Numbered from the stretch's first letter, positions 1 through 6,406 are shown. The stretch: DNA of 7,773 nt from Bacillota bacterium (GCA_022717655.1 JAIIAN010000143.1:1-7773), one strand, 5' to 3'. The notes: a model not told the origin generated them from the sequence alone. Numbers and translations: made by a program.

Positions 1-2
1 AG

Positions 3-560
3 TTAAGTCTATTAAAGTTTTTAGATAATAGCGTAAAAAATAAGGATAAATTTTTAAAATATCTTAGATTGTTAGACAAAAAAACAGATAAGCTTAAAGG
101 AGAATTTGAAGGCAAGGATGGTAGATACTTTGCTTGTACATATTGTAAAATAATTATAGATGATAATGAGATTGGTTTTATTTGTTATATAGAGGATATT
201 ACATATAAGAAGAAAAGTGAAATGAAAATAAAAGAAAAGTTGGCTGAAATTAACGAAAGTATTTATCAAAAATTTTTGGCTCATAGAAGAGAATTATTTC
301 GTTTATGCAGTTTTTTTTGTGCTGTATTATGTGCTGGTAGCCTTTTTTTGTTATGGTTGGCTAGTCCTGATGGAACACCGCTTGAAAAAATGGATAAATT
401 TAGTGGTAAAGTTATATATGCTGGTTATAGCACAAAAAATGGCGTTGGGACTTTAAAGTTAGAACAGAGTAATGGAGATGTAAAACATTTTGAAATACAC
501 AAAAGAGATGAAAAAATTTATAATAGCGTAATGGGAAAATGGGTAAAAAAGCTGATTTAA
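3..560 (+). CDS. 3' part of a PAS-like, single-membrane-helix protein (5' end outside window)
   Basis: The frame is open to the left edge (first full codon at base 3) and stops with TAA at 558-560, so 185 residues are visible and the true start is probably upstream. The TTG at 69 has no ribosome site and is not needed as a start. Visible residues about 38-72 resemble the second half of a PAS/PAC sensor domain, ending in the typical G-x-I-x-Y-I-x-D-I-T-x-x-K-K pattern. A charged helical linker (about 68-97) follows, then one hydrophobic helix (about 101-120, with HRR just before it) and a 65-residue tail rich in Lys, Gly and Asp that I do not recognise. By the positive-inside rule the PAS part is cytoplasmic and the tail external. 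PAS domains usually pass a signal to a kinase, GGDEF or similar output domain; none follows here. Codon use is very AT-rich compared with ftsH and uvrC. Function is unknown; the PAS call is from the motif only. Confidence 0.6.
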   Translation, partial: LSLLKFLDNSVKNKDKFLKYLRLLDKKTDKLKGEFEGKDGRYFACTYCKIIIDDNEIGFICYIEDITYKKKSEMKIKEKLAEINESIYQKFLAHRRELFRLCSFFCAVLCAGSLFLLWLASPDGTPLEKMDKFSGKVIYAGYSTKNGVGTLKLEQSNGDVKHFEIHKRDEKIYNSVMGKWVKKLI

Positions 561-608
561 TAGGAAAAATCAGTCGAAAATAGGGCGAAAAAGGGTCAAA
601 ACGGGCAG

Positions 609-676
609 AAAATTGCCTGAAGTGCAACAAAAAAGCTTAAAAATGGCAAAGTTTGTTGCTTTTCAGGCAATTTTTT
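609..676 (+). terminator. Long hairpin with T-run: intrinsic terminator
   Basis: AAAATTGCCTGAA (609-621) pairs perfectly with TTCAGGCAATTTT (662-674). A second stem, GCAACAAA (624-631) with TTTGTTGC (652-659), sits inside it, separated by a 2x2 internal loop; about 20 nt form the apical loop. Six T residues (671-676) close the element. It lies 48 bases after the stop of the PAS-like gene and just before the following frame, so it probably ends the upstream transcript. The A-run at its left flank means it could also work on the - strand. Confidence 0.75.
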
Positions 677-687
677 AGTGTGAAAAA

Positions 688-1752
688 GTGTTGACGAATG
701 GAAAAAAGATAGCAACAATGTTGATTGGTAATTGTTCTACTACAGTATTTGCGGATTCAGAAAAAACGAATATAGGTAATAATATTATTGAAATTGGAAA
801 AACTTATACTGTTGCGTTAGAATTTTACAATTTATATAATGAGTCAGTAAAAGGCAAAGCCTATGTATGTGCAAGAAATTTTATGGATGATGTGGCAATG
901 ATACAGAAGCTGAATGATAGTGAGTATCGAGTGGCATTACATATTGATAATATAGAGAAATTTGATATTTTACAGATTTCTAAACCAGGGGCTATTTCAG
1001 ATGATATACAGCCTAAAGACGTCAAACTTGGAACATATAATATTCCAGATTCCGTTATTTGTACACCGGAATCTAATCGAGACAAATATCCGGATAATGC
1101 AGCAGATGAAGCAATGCAAGAGTTGACGGCAGAGGGATATTTTAGTGAAGAATGGAATGATAAGTATTTTCAAAAAGATGAGTTGACGATTGAAAAAGGA
1201 AGTCTTGGAAGTGGTTATGTGAGTTTTATAACCGAAAATCTGGAGAGTGGACTTTATATTAATGCTTTTAGAAGCTATGCAAAAACATCGAAAAGTAAAC
1301 CTTATTCGAGTTGTGTAGGTAGGAGTAAAATAAAATTATTGATGAATAATATTTCAGAGATAAAGGAACTTACATCTGAAAATTATAATAATGCAGGTCT
1401 TGAAGTGGGAAGAGTTGCTAATACAACAGATATAAATTATCGCTCGGTCGGAGATGAAGCAAGTATAAATGAGATACTTGAATTAAATAGTATAGAGATA
1501 GAAAATGGAAAAGTAAAAGCAATTATAAAAACAGGAAATGGTGTGAGTAATGTCAGAATCGTTAATGAGATTTATGATTTAGGTGAAAAATCCGCTTATC
1601 CAACAGATATTCAATATAGAAAATATACAAATACATATCCGCAGGAAAGAAGTGGAACAAAAGGACTTGCAATTTATTCAGATGAATTATTGCAGAAAGA
1701 TGGTACGTTTACCGTAGAATTTTCTGGAATGGAAGAGGTTTTATGCTGTTAA
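688..1752 (+). CDS. Secreted NEAT-like surface protein fragment, probably decayed
   Basis: The 354-codon frame can begin only at GTG 688 or later, because an in-frame TAG stands at 676-678. No ribosome site precedes it; the terminator T-run ends 12 bases upstream. Residues 6-24 look like a signal peptide (KK, short hydrophobic stretch, then TTVFA-D as an AxA-like cleavage site), but the hydrophobic core is unusually short, as if part were lost. Residues about 34-105 begin with an IGKTYTVALEFYN strand like those opening NEAT heme-binding domains in Lachnospiraceae surface proteins. A second beta-rich region (about 225-350) looks like another repeat. It ends abruptly after FSGMEEVLCC, where the next frame continues NEAT-like sequence. 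Codons end mostly in A or T. NEAT domains bind heme outside the cell for iron uptake. Assignment to NEAT is by pattern for this part and less sure than for the next frame. I think it is a pseudogene or pseudogene piece rather than a working gene. Confidence 0.5.
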   Translation: MLTNGKKIATMLIGNCSTTVFADSEKTNIGNNIIEIGKTYTVALEFYNLYNESVKGKAYVCARNFMDDVAMIQKLNDSEYRVALHIDNIEKFDILQISKPGAISDDIQPKDVKLGTYNIPDSVICTPESNRDKYPDNAADEAMQELTAEGYFSEEWNDKYFQKDELTIEKGSLGSGYVSFITENLESGLYINAFRSYAKTSKSKPYSSCVGRSKIKLLMNNISEIKELTSENYNNAGLEVGRVANTTDINYRSVGDEASINEILELNSIEIENGKVKAIIKTGNGVSNVRIVNEIYDLGEKSAYPTDIQYRKYTNTYPQERSGTKGLAIYSDELLQKDGTFTVEFSGMEEVLCC

Positions 1753-2366
1753 ATGCAACATCCGATGAGGATTCTATGGGAAATGCTTCTATGGTTCAGA
1801 CTGGAATCGTAAGAGTATCTGAAAAAGGTAAAGTAACACTGGAAATGACCTTCCAGTCTATGAAATTTGCTGGAATGACAGGTTATCTGTACAAACTGAA
1901 AAAAGTAGATATGGATTCTGTAAAATATAATAAATACAATTATCCGATAGAATATACAGCTTCTGATGCAACTGTATTAGAAGAGTATACAGATGTGTAT
2001 GATTTATTTAATGACAAGAATTCAGAATTCTATGATAAGAATACAGAAGGTAAATGGTATCCGAAAAAAGTATCTATCCCGATTGACCTGAATGATAATC
2101 TTTTCTATGTAGAAGTTTATGTTCCAGTTATGGAAAGTATCGGTGAAAAACAGAGAATTGGAATTGCAAGAGCATTTCTCCATGAATGTCCCCTCATCCT
2201 GCTCGATGAGCCTACATCGAACCTCGATTCTTTAAATGAGGGAATTATTTTAAAATCATTGAAAGAATCGGCCAAGAAGAAAACCGTCGTTCTGGTGTCT
2301 CACAGAGTTTCTACAATGAACGTGGCAGATATCGTGTACGAGATGGAAAATGGAAGAATATCCTGA
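1743..2366 (+). CDS. Chimeric frame: NEAT heme-binding domain fused to ABC-ATPase C-terminus
   Basis: The frame starts at ATG 1743, overlaps the previous frame by 10 bases, and has GGAAGAGG (1731-1738) four bases upstream, so re-initiation is conceivable. Residues 1-133 match the NEAT pattern of Lachnospiraceae surface proteins: NATSDEDSMGNAS at the heme-pocket helix, SMKFAGMTGYL, a YPKK-V-S-I-P strand, and Y122-VEV-Y126 in the last strand, compatible with the YxxxY heme-ligand motif. There is no signal peptide, and the first NEAT strand is missing or lies in the other frame. At residues 132-135 the sequence switches in frame to an ABC-transporter nucleotide-binding domain and runs to its natural end. 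A NEAT domain works outside the cell and an ABC ATPase inside, so the product makes no topological sense. I infer a deletion fusion and treat the frame as a pseudogene even though it is open. Confidence 0.7.
   Translation: MLLNATSDEDSMGNASMVQTGIVRVSEKGKVTLEMTFQSMKFAGMTGYLYKLKKVDMDSVKYNKYNYPIEYTASDATVLEEYTDVYDLFNDKNSEFYDKNTEGKWYPKKVSIPIDLNDNLFYVEVYVPVMESIGEKQRIGIARAFLHECPLILLDEPTSNLDSLNEGIILKSLKESAKKKTVVLVSHRVSTMNVADIVYEMENGRIS
2142..2366 (+). pseudogene. ABC transporter ATPase C-terminal remnant
   Basis: About 74 residues remain of a nucleotide-binding domain of the exporter-type ABC family (permease-ATPase fusions). Present are GEKQRIGIARA (end of the C-loop and following helix), the LILLDEP Walker B strand with catalytic Glu (residues 151-157 of the fused frame), SNLDS D-loop, VLVSHR with the H-loop His (H187), and a normal C-terminal MENGR ending with TGA at 2364-2366. 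Missing are the membrane domain, Walker A, the Q-loop and the first residues of the LSGG signature, so this piece cannot bind or hydrolyse ATP alone. The 3' end and the terminator behind it look undamaged, which suggests loss of the 5' part rather than random decay. GC and codon use (ctc, atc, cct) are less AT-biased than in the frame at 688. Confidence 0.85.
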
Positions 2367-2410
2367 CAATGTCCGAACAAAACTTGAGAGTTTGATTGGT
2401 GAAAAGGAAA

Positions 2411-2451
2411 GGGGCAGATACAGCGGATTAGCTGTGTCTGTCCCTTTTTTT
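2411..2451 (+). terminator. Intrinsic terminator, probably used from both sides
   Basis: GGGGCAGATACAGC (2411-2424) pairs with GCTGTGTCTGTCCC (2431-2444), a 14-bp stem with two G-T wobbles around a 6-nt loop, followed by seven T residues (2445-2451). It lies 44 bases after the ABC remnant and is 12 bases from the end of the oppositely oriented DUF1846 gene. Read on the - strand the same stem is followed by TTTCCTTTTC, so it can also end that transcript. Confidence 0.88.
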
Positions 2452-2463
2452 GAAGTCTTAATA

Positions 2464-3939
2464 TTAATAGAGTTTTTTACGTTCAAAAACCGGTTCGCAG
2501 GTTACCTGCATTTTTAATTTCTGGAATGTTTTTTTATCAGTTGAAGAAAGCATAACAGAAGAATGAACCTGGCATCCTTTTAATTTTGGAAGCTGTTCTA
2601 ATGCAAGTCTTGCAGCGTCGCTGGTTGCGGCAGAACTTGAAAGTGCAATTAAAATTTCGTCTGTATGAAGGCGAGGGTTTTTACTGCCAAGATAGGATGT
2701 TTTTAATTTCTGGATTGGCTCAATAGAAGCCGGAGAAATTACATGAAGATTGTGAGGAAGCCCTGCAAGGTCTTTTAACGCATTTAATAAGAGCGCAGAA
2801 GCAGCACCAAGTAAATCGGAAGTTTTTCCTGTAATGATGCGTCCATCGTCTAACTCGATTGCAGCAGCAGGTGCTCCGGTTTCTTCGGCACGTTTTTTTG
2901 CGGCAACCGTTACTTTTCTATCTTCTAAGGAGATATTTGCCTGTTTCATTAACAGCTCAATTTTAAACACTTCGTCCTGAGTCTTAGTCTCATCTGCAAG
3001 TCCGTCTACTGCCTGATAGTAACGACGGATAATTTCCTGACGGGATGCTTCGCAGCAGGCTTCGTCATCAATAATACAGTTTCCGGCCATGTTGACCCCC
3101 ATGTCGGTTGGTGACTGATATGGGCATTTTCCAAAAATGCGGTCAAAAATTGCACGCAGAACAGGGAAAATTTCAACGTCACGGTTGTAGTTTACGGTTG
3201 TTTCACCGTAAGCTTCTAAGTGGAATGGGTCAATCATATTGACATCGTTTAAGTCAGCAGTTGCAGCTTCATAAGCTAAATTGACAGGATGTTTTAACGG
3301 AATATTCCAAATCGGGAAAGTCTCGAATTTGGCATATCCTGCATGAACTCCACGTTTATGCTCATGATAGAGCTGGGAGAGACAGGTTGCCATCTTTCCA
3401 CTTCCAGGTCCAGGTGCGGTGATTACGACAAGTGGTCTTGTTGTTTCGATGTAATCATTTTTTCCATAACCTTCATCGCTGACGATAAGCGGAATATTGC
3501 TTGGATAGCCATCAATGGAGTAGAGAATATATACTTTGATGCCGAGTTTTTCCAGTTTCTTTTTGAAATTAATAGCAGCCGGCTGACCGGAAAACTGTGT
3601 AATTGCAACGCTTCCGACATAAAGTCCACGTTCCTGAAAAACTTCTCTAAGACGCAGTACATCAGCATCATAAGTAATACCAAGGTCACCACGCACTTTA
3701 TTTTTTTCAATATCTCCAGCACTGATTACAATGACAATTTCTGCATGGTCGGCTAACTGCATTAACATGCGCAGTTTACTGTCCGGCGCAAATCCCGGAA
3801 GAACTCTTGATGCATGATAATCATCAAAAAGCTTTCCACCAAATTCAAGATACAGTTTGTTGTCGAACTGGTTGATGCGTTCACGAATATGTTCGGACTG
3901 CATAGATAAATATTTTTCGTTATCAAATCCTATCTTCAT
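2464..3939 (-). CDS. DUF1846 (UPF0371) family protein
   Basis: The 491-residue product is full length for the DUF1846/UPF0371 family (around 500 residues). Family-typical stretches include the start MKIGFDNEKYL, LYLEFGGKLFDDYHASRVLPGF (about 29-50), the AGDIE-KNKVRGDLGITYD region (74-91) and the ending VTCEPVFERKKLY. The start ATG at 3937-3939 has a GAAAGG ribosome site 11 bases upstream. After a hydrophobic strand (170-174) comes a glycine-rich loop APGPGSGK (175-182), close to a Walker A motif but with Pro where its first Gly should be, which hints at nucleotide or phosphate binding. There are no membrane helices or signal peptide, so the protein is presumably cytoplasmic. The biochemical function of the family is not established to my knowledge. 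It is transcribed divergently from ftsH with its own weak promoter and converges on the NEAT-ABC remnant; no operon partner is visible. Confidence 0.92.
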   Translation of the reverse strand: MKIGFDNEKYLSMQSEHIRERINQFDNKLYLEFGGKLFDDYHASRVLPGFAPDSKLRMLMQLADHAEIVIVISAGDIEKNKVRGDLGITYDADVLRLREVFQERGLYVGSVAITQFSGQPAAINFKKKLEKLGIKVYILYSIDGYPSNIPLIVSDEGYGKNDYIETTRPLVVITAPGPGSGKMATCLSQLYHEHKRGVHAGYAKFETFPIWNIPLKHPVNLAYEAATADLNDVNMIDPFHLEAYGETTVNYNRDVEIFPVLRAIFDRIFGKCPYQSPTDMGVNMAGNCIIDDEACCEASRQEIIRRYYQAVDGLADETKTQDEVFKIELLMKQANISLEDRKVTVAAKKRAEETGAPAAAIELDDGRIITGKTSDLLGAASALLLNALKDLAGLPHNLHVISPASIEPIQKLKTSYLGSKNPRLHTDEILIALSSSAATSDAARLALEQLPKLKGCQVHSSVMLSSTDKKTFQKLKMQVTCEPVFERKKLY

Positions 3940-3987
3940 TTTTCTTTATGCCTTTCTTTTTACTCTGTTTTTACTCATACAAAATTT

Positions 3988-3993
3988 ATTATA
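3988..3993 (-). promoter_or_regulatory. Probable -10 box of the DUF1846 gene
   Basis: The - strand reads TATAAT here, about 50 bases before the ATG at 3939, giving a predicted leader near 40 nt. No good -35 box stands 16-18 bases upstream (AGTATT at 4011-4016 is poor), so the promoter is weaker or needs an activator. The spacer 3940-4140 holds no gene. Confidence 0.5.
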
Positions 3994-4099
3994 CTACAAA
4001 GAGCAGGCAAAATACTAGTAGGGGAAATAAAAAAAAGAAACTTTTGGCAGAATAACAAATAAATTCATGAAAGTTTTAGATTTGAAGCGAGTTTTTTAA

Positions 4100-4128
4100 T
4101 TGATTTTTTAACAAGCTATTCGTATAAT
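4100..4128 (+). promoter_or_regulatory. Sigma-A-type promoter of ftsH
   Basis: TTGATT (4100-4105) and a perfect TATAAT (4123-4128) are separated by 17 bases. The expected transcription start is near 4135, which leaves about 20 nt of leader, just enough for the AGGAGGA ribosome site at 4144-4150. Confidence 0.8.
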
Positions 4129-4155
4129 AGAGAGGACAGAATGAGGAGGAATAAG

Positions 4156-6234
4156 ATGGACCAAAATCAAAACCGTAATCAGGATCCGAATAATAATAAG
4201 GGTCCCAAGAATAAACAATCCCTTCTGGTACTTTTAATCTGTATTATGGTCAGTCTGTTTGGAATGAATATGCTGTCCAGAATGACAAGTAATGTATCCA
4301 GCGAAATTTCCTATAGTAAGTTTATCCAACTGCTTGATAATGGTCAGGTAGAAAGTGTAGTGATAAACTCTGATAATTTGAAAGTAACGTTGAAAAATGG
4401 TGGGAAATTAGGGAATGACACAAAAACCGTTATTGCAACGGAAGATGAAAATGAGCTGACAAAACGACTCGATGATGCAAATGTAGAGTTCAAACGTGAA
4501 AAACCAAACATGGCAGGAGAACTCTTATATGCAATTTTAAGTTTTGTTGTGCCGGTTGTACTAATGTTTGCACTGATTTCATTATTCTTCCGCCGTATGA
4601 ATAAAGGCGGTGGTATGATGGGCGGTGTCGGCAAGAGCAAGGCAAAAGCTTATGTACAAAAAGAAACAGGAGTTACATTTAAAGATGTGGCTGGTCAGGA
4701 TGAAGCAAAAGAATCCTTGCAGGAAGTCGTTGATTTCCTGCATAATCCCGGAAAATATACTGAGATTGGTGCGAAACTTCCAAAGGGTGCACTGCTGGTA
4801 GGACCTCCGGGAACCGGTAAAACCTTGCTTGCAAAGGCAGTTGCCGGAGAAGCGCAGGTACCGTTTTTCTCATTGTCCGGTTCAGACTTTGTGGAAATGT
4901 TTGTCGGTGTCGGTGCATCACGAGTACGTGATTTATTTGAAGAAGCAAAGAAAAATGCACCTTGTATTATTTTTATCGACGAGGTAGATGCGATTGGTAA
5001 AACAAGGGATTCCCGTTTCGGAGGCAATGACGAAAGGGAACAGACTTTAAATCAGTTGTTAGCAGAAATGGATGGATTTGATACTTCTAAGGGTCTTTTG
5101 ATTCTTGCTGCGACAAACCGTCCGGAAGTCTTAGACCCTGCACTGCTTCGTCCGGGACGTTTTGACAGACGTGTCATTGTAGACCGTCCGGATTTAAAAG
5201 GACGTGTCAGCATCTTAAAAGTACATGCGAAAAATGTATCTTTGGATGAAACCGTTGATTTAGAGGGAATTGCGCTTGCAACTTCAGGGGCAGTTGGCTC
5301 TGACCTTGCAAATATGATTAATGAAGCTGCCATTCTTGCTGTAAAAAATGGAAGAAAAGCGGTTTCGCAAAAAGACTTATTAGAAGCCGTTGAGGTTGTA
5401 TTAGTTGGTAAAGAAAAGAAAGACCGTATTTTAAGCATGGAAGAGAGAAGAATCGTTTCTTACCATGAAGTCGGACATGCACTGGTCAGCGCTCTCCAGA
5501 AAGATTCTGAGCCGGTACAGAAGATTACGATTGTGCCGCGTACGATGGGCGCACTTGGCTATGTAATGCATGTTCCGGAAGAAGAGAAATACTTAAATAC
5601 CAAAAAAGAACTCGAAGCAATGCTGGTTGGTTATCTTGGCGGACGTGCAGCAGAAGAAATTGTATTTGATACCGTTACAACCGGTGCAGCAAATGATATT
5701 GAGCAGGCAACCAAAGTGGCAAGAGCTATGATTACCCAGTATGGTATGTCAGAACGCTTTGGTCTGATGGGACTTGCGGAAACGCAGAACCAGTATCTCG
5801 ATGGCAGAGCGGTGATGAACTGTGGAGATTCTACAGCAACGGAAATTGACCATGAAGTCATGAAACTGTTAAAACATTCCTACGATGAAGCAAAACGGCT
5901 TTTAAGCGAAAACCGAGAAGCGCTTGATAAGATTGCCGAATTCTTAATTGAAAGAGAAACGATTACCGGAAAAGAATTTATGAAGATTTTCCGTGAAATC
6001 AAAGGTGAGAGTGGACAAAAAGAACAGCCACGTGTGGTTGAGAAAATAGTAGAGCATCTGGTAGAAGCTCCAAAAGAAATTCAAAAAGAGACTCCAAAAG
6101 AAATTTCAGGCGAAGTTTCAAATGAAAATTTAGATGAAAATTCAAATGGGATTTCAAAAGAGACGACTGGAGAAACTGGACAGGAAGAAAAGAAACCGCA
6201 GGTTGTGCTGGATAAAAAAGACCTGAATATTTAA
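4156..6234 (+). CDS. ftsH: ATP-dependent zinc metalloprotease FtsH
   Basis: Membrane-anchored AAA+ protease that extracts and degrades misfolded or short-lived membrane and cytoplasmic proteins as a hexamer. I choose ATG 4156 (692 residues) because AGGAGGA (4144-4150) sits 5 bases before it; the in-frame ATG at 4141 overlaps that site and lies only about 6 bases past the predicted transcript start. Domains from this start: Asn-rich tail, membrane helix about 22-40, outer domain about 42-121, helix about 123-145, Walker A GPPGTGKT (216-223), pore loop MFVG (F249), Walker B FIDE (273-276), second region of homology with Arg fingers R332 and R335, zinc site HEVGH (H437, E438, H441) and third ligand D514. 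All catalytic residues are present. The zinc motif has Val for the usual Ala, and GALGYVMHVPEEEKYL follows; I believe this is typical of a clostridial FtsH paralogue. The acidic tail after about 617 is longer than in E. coli FtsH (644 residues in all) and holds an octapeptide repeat. Confidence 0.97.
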   Translation: MDQNQNRNQDPNNNKGPKNKQSLLVLLICIMVSLFGMNMLSRMTSNVSSEISYSKFIQLLDNGQVESVVINSDNLKVTLKNGGKLGNDTKTVIATEDENELTKRLDDANVEFKREKPNMAGELLYAILSFVVPVVLMFALISLFFRRMNKGGGMMGGVGKSKAKAYVQKETGVTFKDVAGQDEAKESLQEVVDFLHNPGKYTEIGAKLPKGALLVGPPGTGKTLLAKAVAGEAQVPFFSLSGSDFVEMFVGVGASRVRDLFEEAKKNAPCIIFIDEVDAIGKTRDSRFGGNDEREQTLNQLLAEMDGFDTSKGLLILAATNRPEVLDPALLRPGRFDRRVIVDRPDLKGRVSILKVHAKNVSLDETVDLEGIALATSGAVGSDLANMINEAAILAVKNGRKAVSQKDLLEAVEVVLVGKEKKDRILSMEERRIVSYHEVGHALVSALQKDSEPVQKITIVPRTMGALGYVMHVPEEEKYLNTKKELEAMLVGYLGGRAAEEIVFDTVTTGAANDIEQATKVARAMITQYGMSERFGLMGLAETQNQYLDGRAVMNCGDSTATEIDHEVMKLLKHSYDEAKRLLSENREALDKIAEFLIERETITGKEFMKIFREIKGESGQKEQPRVVEKIVEHLVEAPKEIQKETPKEISGEVSNENLDENSNGISKETTGETGQEEKKPQVVLDKKDLNI
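6067..6186 (+). repeat. Five degenerate 24-bp (8-codon) repeats in the ftsH tail
   Basis: Five in-frame 24-base units start at 6067, 6091, 6115, 6139 and 6163. They encode APKEIQKE, TPKEISGE, VSNENLDE, NSNGISKE and TTGETGQE. Position 8 is always Glu, position 4 is Glu in four of five, and position 2 is Pro, Ser or Thr. Units 1 and 2 share 14 identical bases (ctccaaaagaaatt). The tract is hydrophilic and presumably disordered. Confidence 0.8.
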
Positions 6235-6250
6235 AAAGTAAAAATAAGCA

Positions 6251-6288
6251 AAAAGAAGTTATCGCAAATCATTGTGGTAACTTCTTTT
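6251..6288 (+). terminator. Intrinsic terminator after ftsH
   Basis: AAAAGAAGTTATCGCAA (6251-6267) pairs along its full length with TTGTGGTAACTTCTTTT (6272-6288), 17 bp with two wobbles and an ATCA loop. The closing T-rich arm serves as the U-tract. It begins 17 bases after the ftsH stop. The symmetrical A/T flanks would also allow function on the - strand. Confidence 0.75.
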
Positions 6289-6406
6289 ACTATACAGAGA
6301 ATAATATACAGAGATTGATATTTCTAAGCAGACAAGTTTGTTAACAGCTTATCACTTACATGTACTCTCGGAGTCTTAGCGACTTAGATAAAATGAAAAT
6401 AAAAAA
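6289..6406. other. Spacer between ftsH and uvrC, no gene seen
   Basis: No reading frame with a ribosome site is visible on either strand. It contains two short palindromes, GTTAAC (6340-6345) and TACATGTA (6358-6365), and an AGTC/GACT mini-stem (6372-6384). The uvrC promoter should lie here but is not clear. Options are TTGTTA (6338-6343) with TGTACT (6361-6366) at 17-base spacing, or TAAAAT (6389-6394) without a recognisable -35 box. Confidence 0.4.

Noticed and set aside
583..605. G-quadruplex candidate from GGG triplets
   Set aside because: Only three regularly spaced GGG runs are present; a fourth is missing nearby.
688..720. Promoter-like TTGACG (691-696) with AACAAT (714-719), 17-base spacing
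   Set aside because: It lies inside the start of the frame at 688, the -10 box is poor, and no well-placed start with a ribosome site follows.
2350..2470. Frame from ATG 2350 reading MEEYPDNVRTKLESLIGE and on through the hairpin
   Set aside because: It overlaps the ABC remnant in another frame, has no ribosome site and reads straight through the terminator and into the opposing gene.
3343..3756. Open + strand frame inside the DUF1846 gene
   Set aside because: Antisense shadow of a well-conserved gene, with no family resemblance and no ribosome site.
4038..4076. Inverted repeat AAACTTT/AAAGTTT in the DUF1846-ftsH spacer
   Set aside because: Only 7 bp with a 25-base loop in A/T-rich DNA; expected by chance.
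4344..5861. Several - strand open frames inside ftsH
   Set aside because: Shadows of the strongly conserved AAA+ protease frame; compositions are Ser/Pro-rich, typical of antisense translation.
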